Shown here piece after piece: positions 17,278 to 24,997 of a DNA stretch of 44,300 nt. The stretch covers positions 1 to 44,300 of the forward strand of contig JAJXYO010000061.1 in NCBI GenBank assembly GCA_021780495.1, written 5' to 3'. Numbering within the stretch: the stretch's first letter is position 1; each line of letters starts with the position of its first letter. Made by a program: the position numbers and the translations under genes. The DNA comes from Deltaproteobacteria bacterium. GTDB taxonomy: Bacteria; Desulfobacterota; Desulfuromonadia; Geobacterales; Pseudopelobacteraceae. The notes under the pieces are model-generated. The model did no database searches. It was not told the origin of the DNA and saw nothing but the letters and a program-made list of their open reading frames with translations.

Positions 17278-17303
17278 GGCAGTGTCCTTGTTGGGCTTGA
17301 AGT

Positions 17304-17380
17304 CCCCCTTTATGAAAGGGGGATTTAGGGGGATTTGGTTTTAAAGGCAAATCTCCCCTGGCCCCCCTTTATCAAGGGGG
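17304..17380. repeat. Large imperfect palindrome inserted between cusB and cusA
   Basis: Left arm 17304-17337 and right arm 17348-17380 are about 33-base imperfect inverted repeats around a 10-base centre. Each arm is itself a hairpin of C and G runs (CCCCCTTTATGAAAGGGGG on the left). Similar 'AAATCCCCCTTT...' palindromes are dispersed repeats in many bacterial genomes, from memory. On the transcript it would form a very stable structure 26 bases upstream of cusA and could reduce cusA expression relative to cusB, or stabilise upstream mRNA. Confidence 0.75.
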
Positions 17381-17387
17381 TAACTGC

Positions 17388-18779
17388 CTACATCTTCATA
17401 TCATCCATCTTCAAGTCACCCTTCTTGGCCGGCGGCTGCTGCCCCGGGGGGGCGGACGATGGTTTGGTCCCGTGAGGCTCATCCATCTTCATGCCGGGCA
17501 TGGAGCCGCCGCCACCCTTCAGCTGTGATTCCGAATCGATCAGGTAGCCGCCGGATACCGCCACCATGTCTCCGCTTTTGATACCTGACAGTATCTGGAG
17601 CTTGTCATCGGTCCGCTGGCCAATCTGGACGTCACGCGGCTCGAACATGCCGGGCGAGGTTTCCACCCAGACCACCTGCCGTTTGCCGGTGTCCATGACG
17701 GCAGAAACCGGTACAACGATCGAAGAGCCGAGCGGCACCTTGATAATGGCGTTGACAAACATGTCAGGTTTCAGCTGCATGCCGCGATTGGGCATCTCCA
17801 CGCGGACCTTGACGGTCCTGGTTTTGGGATCGAGAAAGGGATAGATGAACGTGACCCGCCCGGTAAACGGCTTGCCGGGGAAGGACTGGGATCGGATCTC
17901 GACCTGCTGGCCGATGTGGATATCGGGGAACTCGTTTTCGTAGACCTCCACCTCTATCCAGACGGTGGAGAGGTCGGCGACGTTGAACAGAACGTCGCCC
18001 GTATTGACGTATTGCCCCTGCTGCACCAGCTTGTCGATGACGATACCGGAGAGTGGCGTGTAGATCGGCAGCCTGATGTTCGGCTTGCCGGATCTCTCCA
18101 GTTCGGCGATCTGACTCTCCTTAACCCCGAAGAGCATCAGGCGCTGTTTGGCCGATGCCACCAGACCTGCGCCGTTCTGGGAGATAGAGGCAATCGGGGA
18201 GTTTTTTAACTGCTCGCGGCTCTTGATGGCCAACAGGTATTCCTGCTGGCTAGCCAGGAGATCGGGGGAATAGACCTCCGCCACCGGCCTGTTTTTGCTG
18301 ACATAGGCGCCCACGGTGCTGACATTCAGCCTGTCGATACGACCGGCTATCCAGGCAGTGACCTTGGCCTGCCGCGCCTGGTCGTACTGAACAATGCCGA
18401 CGGCGTTGATCTCCTTGTTCAGGGGGGTCATCTTCGCTTCCACGGTGGCGACATTGGCCATAACCCGCTGGGTCGGGGAGAGTGAAACCATACCCAGCAT
18501 GGCGGCCTGCTGTTTTTGCTCCGGGGTCTGGGCGGTGCCGCCGGCAGCTGTCGTATCGATCTTCTTGATCAATTCCATGCCGCAGATCGGACAGACGCCA
18601 GGTTTGTCCTTGATGATGAACGGATGCATGGAGCAGGTGTACAGCTGTTTGCCCTGGTCCGCCTTCTGACCGGTAGTTGGTGTAGTATGTTGTTTCTGCC
18701 ACAGGAACCAGCCGCCTCCTGCTGCCGCAGCCAGAATGAGAACTACCAGCGGGATTGCGATTTTCTTGTTCAGGGCCAT
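17388..18779 (-). CDS. cusB: CusB-type periplasmic adaptor with N-terminal metal-binding domain
   Basis: This 463-residue membrane-fusion protein links the CusA pump to the outer-membrane channel. Residues 8-27 are a membrane anchor or signal. A small heavy-metal-binding domain follows at about 46-72, with YTCSMHP and GVCPICGMEL (C49, M51, H52, C63, C66, M68). This domain is common in Cu/Ag-type adaptors of the HlyD family. The rest shows the usual barrel-sandwich and beta-barrel segments (VTAWIAGRIDRLNVSTVGAY; GIVIDKLVQQGQYVNTGD). The C-terminal tail is Met-, His- and Lys-rich (MPGMKMDEPHG and DLKMDDMKM), adding likely Cu/Ag ligands. It starts 24 bases after cusC, with GAGG nearby. The N-terminal domain may replace a separate CusF chaperone. 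Confidence 0.9.
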   Translation of the reverse strand: MALNKKIAIPLVVLILAAAAGGGWFLWQKQHTTPTTGQKADQGKQLYTCSMHPFIIKDKPGVCPICGMELIKKIDTTAAGGTAQTPEQKQQAAMLGMVSLSPTQRVMANVATVEAKMTPLNKEINAVGIVQYDQARQAKVTAWIAGRIDRLNVSTVGAYVSKNRPVAEVYSPDLLASQQEYLLAIKSREQLKNSPIASISQNGAGLVASAKQRLMLFGVKESQIAELERSGKPNIRLPIYTPLSGIVIDKLVQQGQYVNTGDVLFNVADLSTVWIEVEVYENEFPDIHIGQQVEIRSQSFPGKPFTGRVTFIYPFLDPKTRTVKVRVEMPNRGMQLKPDMFVNAIIKVPLGSSIVVPVSAVMDTGKRQVVWVETSPGMFEPRDVQIGQRTDDKLQILSGIKSGDMVAVSGGYLIDSESQLKGGGGSMPGMKMDEPHGTKPSSAPPGQQPPAKKGDLKMDDMKM

Positions 18780-18803
18780 GGTCGTACCTCGTTTGTCGTG
18801 AAA

Positions 18804-20168
18804 TTAATGATTGAGAGCGTTATGGGATGCAGGTGCTGTTGCCGGCGTCCGGGGCTGCCCGGACAGGGACGGCGCCGGCGAAGGTGTCCGCGCTGCTGCA
18901 GCTGACAGGGGATCTTTTCCGATGACCGCTTCGAGCTGTGCCAGAATCATCATGTACTCCGCCTGAGACTCGTACAGTTCCCGCTCATAGTTGAACAAGG
19001 TCACCCGGCTGTCCAGCAGGCTCAGAAAATCCACCTTGTTCACCCGGTAGCCGATAACCGCCGAGTCAAGGGATTGTTCGGCCTGGGGGATAATGCCGGT
19101 CTTGTAGAGCGTAATCAACCGCTCCCTTTTTTCCAGTTTGGCGAGCAGGCCGGAGATATCCGCCCCGATTGTATTCCTGAGGCTGTCCAGCTCGTCGTTG
19201 GACATGCGAACCTCCGAATCCGATTCAGCCACCATGGCATGACGCCGTTCCTGTTGCAGGGGCAGGTTGAAGGTCACGCCCAGGCTGTACATGTCCAAAC
19301 CTTCGCTCCCCATGGCCGGCTCACGCTGCATGTACTCCAGGGATACGTTGAAATCGGGATAGAATTCCTTCCTGGCCAGCTTGTGTCCAAGTTCACCCTT
19401 TTCGATCAAAGACTTCAGGCTCTTGATCATAGGGCGACTCTCATAGGCCGTTTCCCTCAAACTCCCGGCAGAGAGGTGGAGCGGTTTGGTCTCAAAGTCG
19501 GGGATCCTGCCCACCGCTGTCTCGGGTGAACGGAAGAGCAGGGCATTGAGGGTAGCTGCCAGGCTCTTTCGGCCCTGCTCAAGCGTAATCTTCATATCGA
19601 GCAGCTTGGAACGTTCCACCTGGGATTTGAAGACGTCCTGTTGCGTGCCCTGGCCGACGGAGTACTTGGTTTCGGCGATGGTGATAAAATCATCGAGAAC
19701 CTTGATATTCTTGTCGACAATCTCCAGGGACTTGTCGGTGTTGTAGATCCGGTAGTAGGTCTCCTTTACCATCCTGACGAGTTCGAGTTTTCGCTCCTGC
19801 ACCTGCCAGCGGTATGATTCGGCATCCTTTGCGGCCATCTCTTGCTTGAGCCCCCGTTTGCCCCAGAACGGCAACTGTTGGGAAAGGCCGATCACCTTGG
19901 CGGTCATGGATTCCTTATGGAAGTTGAGCGGATCGGAGATTACACCGTTCTGGATCTTCAACATCAGCATCGGATCATCCAGGGACCCGGCTTGGGAAAT
20001 CCGGTTCCTGAACATCTCCCAGCGGGCCTGGGTAGTCCTCAGTTCGGGATTGTCGGCAAGCGCCGTATTGACAAGGGCCGGCAGGTTTTCTTCAGGTTTT
20101 GTTCCGGAGGCGCTGGCGCTGCCGACAGCGAGGAGAAGACACGTGAGTATGGTCAGGTATGTTTTCAT
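18804..20168 (-). CDS. cusC: TolC-family outer-membrane channel (CusC/CzcC-like)
   Basis: I set the start at 20168 (MKTYLTILTCLLLAVG), a signal-peptide start with GAGG upstream, not the 20231 frame start; this gives 454 residues. It shows the duplicated TolC pattern: two long helical hairpin repeats, with 'LRTTQARWEMFRNRISQAGS' in the first and 'MSNDELDSLRNTIGADISGL' in the second. There is no lipobox Cys at the signal cleavage site, unlike E. coli CusC. The tail (last 35 residues) is Ala/Pro-rich. It heads the cusCBA operon. The 385 bases upstream contain candidate control sites, including a weak sigma-54 match and a set of TGCGG/CCGCA inverted half-sites. Confidence 0.88.
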   Translation of the reverse strand: MKTYLTILTCLLLAVGSASASGTKPEENLPALVNTALADNPELRTTQARWEMFRNRISQAGSLDDPMLMLKIQNGVISDPLNFHKESMTAKVIGLSQQLPFWGKRGLKQEMAAKDAESYRWQVQERKLELVRMVKETYYRIYNTDKSLEIVDKNIKVLDDFITIAETKYSVGQGTQQDVFKSQVERSKLLDMKITLEQGRKSLAATLNALLFRSPETAVGRIPDFETKPLHLSAGSLRETAYESRPMIKSLKSLIEKGELGHKLARKEFYPDFNVSLEYMQREPAMGSEGLDMYSLGVTFNLPLQQERRHAMVAESDSEVRMSNDELDSLRNTIGADISGLLAKLEKRERLITLYKTGIIPQAEQSLDSAVIGYRVNKVDFLSLLDSRVTLFNYERELYESQAEYMMILAQLEAVIGKDPLSAAAARTPSPAPSLSGQPRTPATAPASHNALNH

Positions 20169-20208
20169 GGCAGCCTCGGTTTTGAATGGTTTCTGATGGA
20201 GGGAGTCT

Positions 20209-20224
20209 ATCAGGTTTCGTGCCA
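20209..20224 (-). promoter_or_regulatory. Weak candidate sigma-54 promoter of cusCBA
   Basis: The minus strand reads TGGCACGAAACCTGAT. The -24 half is a perfect TGGCACG, but the -12 half has GA where GC is expected. It lies 40 bases before the cusC ATG. A second possible site (TGGCAAACCATTGC, minus, about 20250-20263) has a GC but a 9-base gap. Either could be the real promoter. Confidence 0.35.
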
Positions 20225-20288
20225 AGGGCAATATGCACCAATATCAAGGCACTTGCAATGGTTTGCCAGTCGCCGCGCATGATGCCGG

Positions 20289-20350
20289 TGCGGAATATTC
20301 CACTACAGGAGTGCCATATTCCGCATGCGGTTGGCGCACCATAGCCGCAT
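20289..20350. promoter_or_regulatory. Cluster of TGCGG/CCGCA inverted half-sites upstream of cusC
   Basis: TGCGGAATAT (20289-20298) and ATATTCCGCA (20316-20325) are a perfect 10-base inverted pair with a 17-base spacer. They are followed at once by ATGCGG (20325-20330) and, near 20345, GCCGCATACGGC. This density of half-sites about 120-180 bases upstream of cusC suits an enhancer for a dimeric activator. The motif differs from the TGCAR-N4-YTGCA sites elsewhere in the window. Confidence 0.5.
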
Positions 20351-20443
20351 ACGGCATGTACACCGGTGTTCCACATCGACCGGCAGCATGATGTGTAATC
20401 AACGGACGGATGGCTTATCGCGGGCTAACGCGGGGGTGGGGGG

Positions 20444-20469
20444 TGAGGCGAGCTAAACAGCTCGCCTCA
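20444..20469. terminator. Strong hairpin after the lipoprotein gene, possible terminator
   Basis: TGAGGCGAGCT (20444-20454) and AGCTCGCCTCA (20459-20469) form a perfect 11-pair stem with a 4-base loop (AAAC). It lies 85 bases downstream of the stop of the minus-strand gene that ends at 20554. No T tract follows on either strand, so it may protect the 3' end instead of terminating alone. The rest of 20470-20553 shows nothing recognisable. Confidence 0.55.
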
Positions 20470-20553
20470 GGTGTAGGGGGATCGATTGGCAAAGCGCTTT
20501 TCGAAAATATGGTAAGAGACATCGGTGGTGTTCCGTGTATTACAACGGCCTTG

Positions 20554-21432
20554 CTACATCATGCCGCCACTCATCGGGGTCAGCGGGGTTCCAGCAGGGC
20601 TCCAGAAGTTGTTCTGGCTGGTCATGTTGCGAAACATGCCCGAGTAGTTTGTAAATCCTCCACCCATCGGCATAGCCCCCAGCTGGGTCTGCATCTGGCT
20701 CATCATGCCGGTCATAAATGTGCTGCCCATCGTGTTTGCGGTTATCGCCGGCATGTTGCTGTTGATCGTGCCCATCATGCTGCGGTAACGGCTCATGTTC
20801 ACGCCGTTGCCATTCATAACCAGACCCGCCTGGGCAGCCATCAGATCGGCCATCTTCTGGGCATTGACATGCATGGCCTGGTACTGGGCCGAGTTCGCTC
20901 CCGACTGGGAGCCGGCTACATAGTCCGCCATCATGTTCACGCCGGCTGCCAGATTCATTTGATTACGAAGCTGAGTCATTGCGTCGGTCAGGGTCATACC
21001 GGGGTTGGCGGCCATCTTCTCCCTGATCAGGGTAGACATGGGGCTGATGAAGTTGCTGCTGACCGTGCCGGAAACGGCTGAAGCGGGCATGCTGAGCATA
21101 TAGCTGTTCGTGACCGTTTGATTGGTATCCAGGTCGGTGGTCTGCCCTTTGATCGCCAGTGCAACAATCGGATACTTGCCTGCATCGGCAGGATCGATAT
21201 TCAGGGTATAACCGCCATGCGCATCGGTCTGGGTTGATGGTTCACCCGCATCCATCTGGTAGTTGCCATTCTTGTCGAGAAACACGGTTGCGCCGGCAAG
21301 GTAGCCGTCGGCGACTGTGCCGGAGACTGCAGTGGAGGCTGCTGGAACGCCGCTGGTACCACTTCCGCCTCCACAACCTGCGATAAGCCCAACCGTAAGA
21401 AGTGCTGTCACTGTAATTATCTGTTTTTTCAT
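20554..21432 (-). CDS. Lipoprotein with Met/Asn-rich C-terminal half
   Basis: This 292-residue protein starts MKKQIITVTALLTVGLIAGC, with the lipobox LIAGC, so it is predicted to be lipid-anchored. Residues about 35-110 resemble a carboxypeptidase-regulatory/SdrD-B-like beta-sandwich: TVADGYLAGATVFLDKNGNY, then a 'D-GGYTLNID' strand. From about residue 130 it becomes helical and rich in Met, Asn and Gln, including MSRYRSMMGTINSNM, FMTGMMSQMQTQLGAMPMGG and a final MSGGMM. This composition suggests metal, probably Cu/Ag, binding by thioethers, but no known metal site is recognised. Ribosome binding site AAAGGA is nine bases upstream. It is the last gene of a five-gene run starting at 23472. Confidence 0.78.
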   Translation of the reverse strand: MKKQIITVTALLTVGLIAGCGGGSGTSGVPAASTAVSGTVADGYLAGATVFLDKNGNYQMDAGEPSTQTDAHGGYTLNIDPADAGKYPIVALAIKGQTTDLDTNQTVTNSYMLSMPASAVSGTVSSNFISPMSTLIREKMAANPGMTLTDAMTQLRNQMNLAAGVNMMADYVAGSQSGANSAQYQAMHVNAQKMADLMAAQAGLVMNGNGVNMSRYRSMMGTINSNMPAITANTMGSTFMTGMMSQMQTQLGAMPMGGGFTNYSGMFRNMTSQNNFWSPAGTPLTPMSGGMM

Positions 21433-21459
21433 GATGTTTGTCCTTTCGTGCCGTCTGTG

Positions 21460-22386
21460 TTAAAAATCGAAATATACTGATAATCCTGTGCCGTAGTCAG
21501 GGCTGTTGGTGGTAACCCCCTTGCTTATGTATGCATCGATACCGGTGTGGTTTGTTACCTGATAGTCCAGTTTCAGCCGGACTTCCAGCAGACTGCTTGT
21601 CCCGTCGGCCGGCGGAGAAGAACCTTTGATAAATAATATGGGGCGGAAACGTTCAGTTACCTGGTATCCTGCGCCTGCGTTGTAAGTCACGTAGTTTTTG
21701 AGGGCAAGTTGCGCACTCCTTCCTTGGATGGTGTAGCCCACTTCAGTGAACGGGTTCCAGTTCCCGAACCACTTCGAAACCTCTACTGACAACCCTTCGT
21801 CGAACTCACCGGTTCCCAGCGATTTATTCTTGTCGGCGGTTGGGAATTTGACGAACGCCATGGGACGGATTTGCGGCATGGACTCTTTCTCGGGTACCAG
21901 CACATAGCCAAGTCTGAGGGTTATGTCGCCGAGCCCGCCCTCTGATTGATTCGTGCCGGCTGATGAGGAAGACATGCCGCTCCCGGAACCGGACATGCCG
22001 ATCACCTTGGCACTCGATTGCATCGTGGAATTGCTGCCCTGCATGCCTCCGCGCCCCAGACTGGAAACCACATTGCCATTACTCTGGTAGACAAGAGGGA
22101 TTTCAAGCGACAGACCCAAGCGCTCCGTCGGGCTGGCCATGATGGTAAACGGTGCAAAGATGGTGTCTGTGCGAGTGCCGGTGCCATATTTTCCGGAACT
22201 GAATTCAAAACCCTGGCTAACGGAATAGGAATAGCCCGCTGCCTGAACCTGTGGGGTGCAAAACAAGGTTGTTGCCAAGACAATGAATGCGGTAGAAAAT
22301 ATTTTCTGCGTTCTTGCGGCAGTTAGCACACCGATCCTGTTTATCAGGGCACAGCGGCCTGCTGTTTTGCGGATGCTCCTATTCAT
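21460..22386 (-). CDS. Putative outer-membrane beta-barrel protein (paralogue of 26721-27539)
   Basis: This 308-residue protein has a long N-terminal region ending in a signal-type segment (STAFIVLATTLFCTPQVQAAG). Alternating beta-strands follow, ending GLSVYFDF, with a C-terminal Phe as in outer-membrane barrels. A close paralogue lies at 26721-27539: GFEFSSGKYGTGTRTDTIFA here matches GLEFFSGKYGTSARTDTIYA there, and both share TERL-LSLEIP and PTADKNKSLGTGE. A Met/Ser/Gly-rich loop (KVIGMSGSGSGMSSSSAG) occurs here at about 130-150. The function is unknown; a channel, or a sensor of outer-membrane state, is possible. Ribosome binding site AGGAG is eight bases upstream. It is in the same run as the neighbouring small exported proteins. 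Confidence 0.75.
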   Translation of the reverse strand: MNRSIRKTAGRCALINRIGVLTAARTQKIFSTAFIVLATTLFCTPQVQAAGYSYSVSQGFEFSSGKYGTGTRTDTIFAPFTIMASPTERLGLSLEIPLVYQSNGNVVSSLGRGGMQGSNSTMQSSAKVIGMSGSGSGMSSSSAGTNQSEGGLGDITLRLGYVLVPEKESMPQIRPMAFVKFPTADKNKSLGTGEFDEGLSVEVSKWFGNWNPFTEVGYTIQGRSAQLALKNYVTYNAGAGYQVTERFRPILFIKGSSPPADGTSSLLEVRLKLDYQVTNHTGIDAYISKGVTTNSPDYGTGLSVYFDF

Positions 22387-22422
22387 GTTCGTGTCTCCTG
22401 TCTGTAACAGCTCAATTCTGAT

Positions 22423-22971
22423 TTAGCGCCGCATCATACCGCCGCCGCTTCGCATCATACCGCCACCACTTCGCATCATACCGCCACCGCTTCGCATCAT
22501 GCCGCCGGCAGGGCTCTCTGCCCGGTTTCTCTCAGACCAGGCCGGTTCCCCCTTTTCACTGCGCAGAGTTACCTGATCGCCGGTGGTCCGGTTTACTAAT
22601 TTCTGTGCCAAAACGTACCATTGCCCGTCGTTGCCCTGGGCCTTGGAGCCTTTGACCGAAATCTCGTCATTCAGCCTGATGGCAATTCCCTTCTTTTCCC
22701 AGAAACTCCTTGGACCAACGCAGACGTTCAAGGTTTGATAATTGCTTTTTATTGCTACGATAATGTTTTCCTTCTCCCCGGAGTGTGGCACTGCAACCAC
22801 CTGGCCCGACATGGTACTAACCGTGTTGATATCATAGCCGCCGCTGAAATCCAGCCCGCTTTTCCCTTTCTCGTCGCTGTCGAAGAATCCGGCGAACGAT
22901 GTGCCGATCAGCAGGCCGTTGATGATTATTGCCCAAACGATGATTGAAAATAAACGGCCAGCGGCTATCAC
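22423..22971 (-). CDS. Exported protein with GGGMMRS tandem repeats
   Basis: This 182-residue protein begins at a GTG (22971), with GGAG six bases upstream. Residues 5-28 form a signal or membrane segment. The middle (about 45-145) is a compact, probably beta-barrel domain: TMSGQVVAVPHSGEKENIIV, then an OB-like run with GNDGQWYVLAQKLVN. The C-terminal 28 residues are three and a half copies of G-G-G-M-M-R-S, ending MMRR. The repeat gives clustered Met and Arg. The closest functional guess is metal or surface binding; I do not recognise the family. It starts 42 bases after a 27-residue lipoprotein gene and ends 36 bases before the outer-membrane protein gene, so all are likely co-transcribed. 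Confidence 0.7.
   Translation of the reverse strand: MIAAGRLFSIIVWAIIINGLLIGTSFAGFFDSDEKGKSGLDFSGGYDINTVSTMSGQVVAVPHSGEKENIIVAIKSNYQTLNVCVGPRSFWEKKGIAIRLNDEISVKGSKAQGNDGQWYVLAQKLVNRTTGDQVTLRSEKGEPAWSERNRAESPAGGMMRSGGGMMRSGGGMMRSGGGMMRR
22427..22505. repeat. 21-base tandem repeat encoding MMRSGGG
   Basis: About 3.5 copies of a 21-base unit (plus-strand phase CTTCGCATCATACCGCCACCG) with few substitutions. It lies inside the gene at 22423-22971 and encodes the GGGMMRS repeat. Copy number could vary between strains by slippage. Confidence 0.85.
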
Positions 22972-23013
22972 GTGTCACTCCAGGTCTGTTGATATACTGC
23001 TAAATGATTGTTA

Positions 23014-23097
23014 TTACATCCCGTGCATCATCCCCATGCAGCCGGCCAACGAAGCGACGGCAAACAACAACAGCGCCAACATCATAACCTTGCCCAT
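23014..23097 (-). CDS. 27-residue lipoprotein (very short gene)
   Basis: On the minus strand an ATG at 23097 opens MGKVMMLALLLFAVASLAGC and continues MGMMHGM to a TAA at 23014. This is an almost bare lipoprotein: basic start, hydrophobic core, lipobox LAGC, and only seven residues after the lipidated Cys, four of them Met and one His. AAGGAA is seven bases upstream. It sits 63 bases after the Gly/His-rich gene and 42 bases before the next gene on the same strand. Mature length would be eight residues including the Cys. It might be a membrane-anchored Cu/Ag ligand patch, or a small regulator of envelope stress. It is too short for routine gene callers. Confidence 0.65.
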   Translation of the reverse strand: MGKVMMLALLLFAVASLAGCMGMMHGM

Positions 23098-23160
23098 AGC
23101 ATTTCCTTTTTCTCCACAGGTGGAGCCGTCCTCGGGTTCACGTACATACGCACCAGGCAA

Positions 23161-23472
23161 CTACCGGGATGCCGATGCGGCGGCAGGTCGCGGCGTAGTC
23201 GAGCCGGATCCGCTGCCGTTCAGATGTCCAGCGCTGCTTCCCAGGCCACTGTGCTGAATATGCTGTGTCCCGGATCCTGCCGCCTGTCCCCCGTTACTCT
23301 GCATGCTGCGTTGCTGTATGCCGGTGCCGAAGCCGGACGCCATGTGCTGAGTACCGCCTGAGCTGCCATGGCCCTGACCGCCTCCCATGCTGCCTCCTCT
23401 GGCAAAAGCCTGACCGGCCAAGGAAAGAGCGGCGAGTGCCGTTACTGCATAAATTGCTGTAGTTCTTTTCAT
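23161..23472 (-). CDS. Exported Gly/Ser/His/Gln-rich low-complexity protein
   Basis: The start at 23472 (MKRTTAIYAVTALAALSLAG) has AGGAGG about ten bases upstream and a clear signal peptide ending AFA-R. The longer frame to 23547 lacks such signals. The mature part of about 78 residues has almost no hydrophobic residues and is rich in Gly, Ser, His and Gln, with repeated QH/TQH motifs (GGTQHMASGFG, GTQHIQHSGLG). It is probably disordered and may bind metal through His. It is the first gene of the run 23472-20554, with candidate promoter and activator sites at 23515-23530 and 23604-23621. I know no family for it. Confidence 0.72.
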   Translation of the reverse strand: MKRTTAIYAVTALAALSLAGQAFARGGSMGGGQGHGSSGGTQHMASGFGTGIQQRSMQSNGGQAAGSGTQHIQHSGLGSSAGHLNGSGSGSTTPRPAAASASR

Positions 23473-23514
23473 CTGTGTGCCTCCTCGTAAAGTTTTTGTT
23501 ACTGGAGGAAGTAG

Positions 23515-23530
23515 TACACAGCCCATGCCA
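23515..23530 (-). promoter_or_regulatory. Candidate sigma-54 promoter of the five-gene run (weak -12)
   Basis: On the minus strand, TGGCATGGGCTGTGTA lies 42 bases before the ATG at 23472. The -24 half is good (TGGCATG), but the -12 half has GT instead of GC. I accept it only because the activator-like palindrome is correctly placed upstream. Confidence 0.35.
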
Positions 23531-23603
23531 ATTTCAATTAATTGCATAGGTATCCGATATGTCAGGGTTTATTTTATTGCATTAAAATCTGCGCAGCCAA
23601 TAT

Positions 23604-23621
23604 GGTGCAGTTTCCTGCACC
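23604..23621. promoter_or_regulatory. Activator-binding palindrome 1 (TGCAG-N4-CTGCA)
   Basis: GGTGCAG-TTTC-CTGCACC is a perfect 18-base dyad with 7-base arms. It lies between the stop of the first activator gene (23646) and the Gly/His-rich gene, about 75-105 bases upstream of the promoter candidate. The same core (TGCAR-N4-YTGCA) occurs at 28309-28322 and 31422-31435, each time upstream of a sigma-54 promoter. Confidence 0.65.
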
Positions 23622-23645
23622 TGTGGTGAGGGTAATTACACCACC

Positions 23646-24995
23646 TCAGTTATCATCCAACAGGCCGAATTCTTTCAGCTTGTACTGAAGTGTACGGCGC
23701 GACATACCCAGCTCTGATGCCGCCAGACGTCGATTTTCGCCATGTTTGCGCAGGGCTTTGACGATCAGCTCTTTTTCCACCGATTTCAGCATGTCTTTGC
23801 TCTCACCGGCTTCCTGCACAATATTATGCAGCATTTGATCGGGAAGGTTGCTGCGCTTGATGAACCCCTGTGCCAGGATAACTCCCCGTTCCATGACATT
23901 CTGCAACTCGCGGATATTCCCCGGCCAGGGATATGTTCTCATGGCAGCCAAGGCATCAGTTTCGACCCCTTTGAGTTTCTTGCCGACCAGTCGGCTGAAG
24001 TGATGCAGGAAATAATTCGTCAAGACCGGCAGCGCGTCAAGCCGCTCCCGCAAGGGAGGTAGCTGGAGAGGAAAGACGTTCAGCCGATAGTAAAGATCCT
24101 CTCGAAACCGTCGCTGTTCAACCTCAACCTGAAGGTTACGGTTGGTGGCGGCTATCACCCGCACATCCGCTCTGATCTCCTTGCTGCCTCCGACCCGCTC
24201 AAAAACCCGCTCCTGAAGCACACGCAGCAGCTTGGCCTGCAGAGGCAGAGGCGTTTCCCCGATTTCATCCAGAAAGATAGTACCTCCCCTGGCCAATTCA
24301 AATTTCCCCTGTCGCGCCTGGATCGCCCCGGTGAAGGCCCCTTTTTCGTGGCCGAAAAGCTCGCTTTCCAGAAGGTTTTCCGGTATGGCGGCACAGTTGA
24401 GAGCAACGAAACCGGCCTTGCTCCTGGGGCTGAGCAGATGGATGGTCCTGGCCACCAGTTCCTTGCCGGTACCGCTTTCGCCGTAAATCAGCACGTTGGC
24501 CGTGGTGGCGGCGACGTCCAGCACCAGTTTTCGCACCGTCTGCATGGCCTGTCCCGCAAAGATAAGCTCTTCCGGCGGCAATCCCGCCGCTTCGGCTTGC
24601 TTGAGCGTGAGATACTCACGGGTGCGCCCCTGGCCTTCAATTGCCCGGTTTACCAAGGCAAGCAGGGTCTCGGGATTTTCCAGCGGCTTGGTGAGGAAAT
24701 CCACGGCGCCCTCTTTCATTGCATCGACCGCTTCGTCAACCCTGCCAAAGGCGGTCAGAAATATGAACAGGGGAGGATTCGGATCCAAGTTGCTGTCACG
24801 GAACAGTTCCAGGCCGGTTTTGCCGGGCATCTTCAGATCCGTCACCACCAGGTCGAAACATTCCTGCCGAAGGAGGCGCAGACCTGCGTGCCCGTCTTCC
24901 GCGGTGAGTACTTCATGGCCATCATCCTCGAGAACCGTCTGCAGTAAACTTCTAAACGTCTCATCGTCTTCGACCAGTAAAATGCGTCCCTTCAT
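23646..24995 (-). CDS. Sigma-54-dependent response regulator 1 (NtrC/ZraR type)
   Basis: This 449-residue regulator has three domains: a receiver (1-120) with phospho-acceptor D53 and acid pair E9-D10; an AAA+ domain with Walker A GESGTGKE and the sigma-54 contact loop GAFTGA; and a C-terminal Fis-type HTH (NRRLAASELGMSRRTLQYKL). I choose the ATG at 24995, with AGGAG six bases upstream, rather than the TTG at 25001. It starts 2 bases after the kinase gene stop, so the pair is translationally coupled. It is a close paralogue of the regulator at 31464-32834: the HTH regions and the last residues KLKEFGLL are nearly identical. The TGCAG-N4-CTGCA dyad just past its stop codon is its likeliest target. 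Phosphorylation by the upstream kinase is expected. Confidence 0.93.
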   Translation of the reverse strand: MKGRILLVEDDETFRSLLQTVLEDDGHEVLTAEDGHAGLRLLRQECFDLVVTDLKMPGKTGLELFRDSNLDPNPPLFIFLTAFGRVDEAVDAMKEGAVDFLTKPLENPETLLALVNRAIEGQGRTREYLTLKQAEAAGLPPEELIFAGQAMQTVRKLVLDVAATTANVLIYGESGTGKELVARTIHLLSPRSKAGFVALNCAAIPENLLESELFGHEKGAFTGAIQARQGKFELARGGTIFLDEIGETPLPLQAKLLRVLQERVFERVGGSKEIRADVRVIAATNRNLQVEVEQRRFREDLYYRLNVFPLQLPPLRERLDALPVLTNYFLHHFSRLVGKKLKGVETDALAAMRTYPWPGNIRELQNVMERGVILAQGFIKRSNLPDQMLHNIVQEAGESKDMLKSVEKELIVKALRKHGENRRLAASELGMSRRTLQYKLKEFGLLDDN

Positions 24996-24997
24996 GG

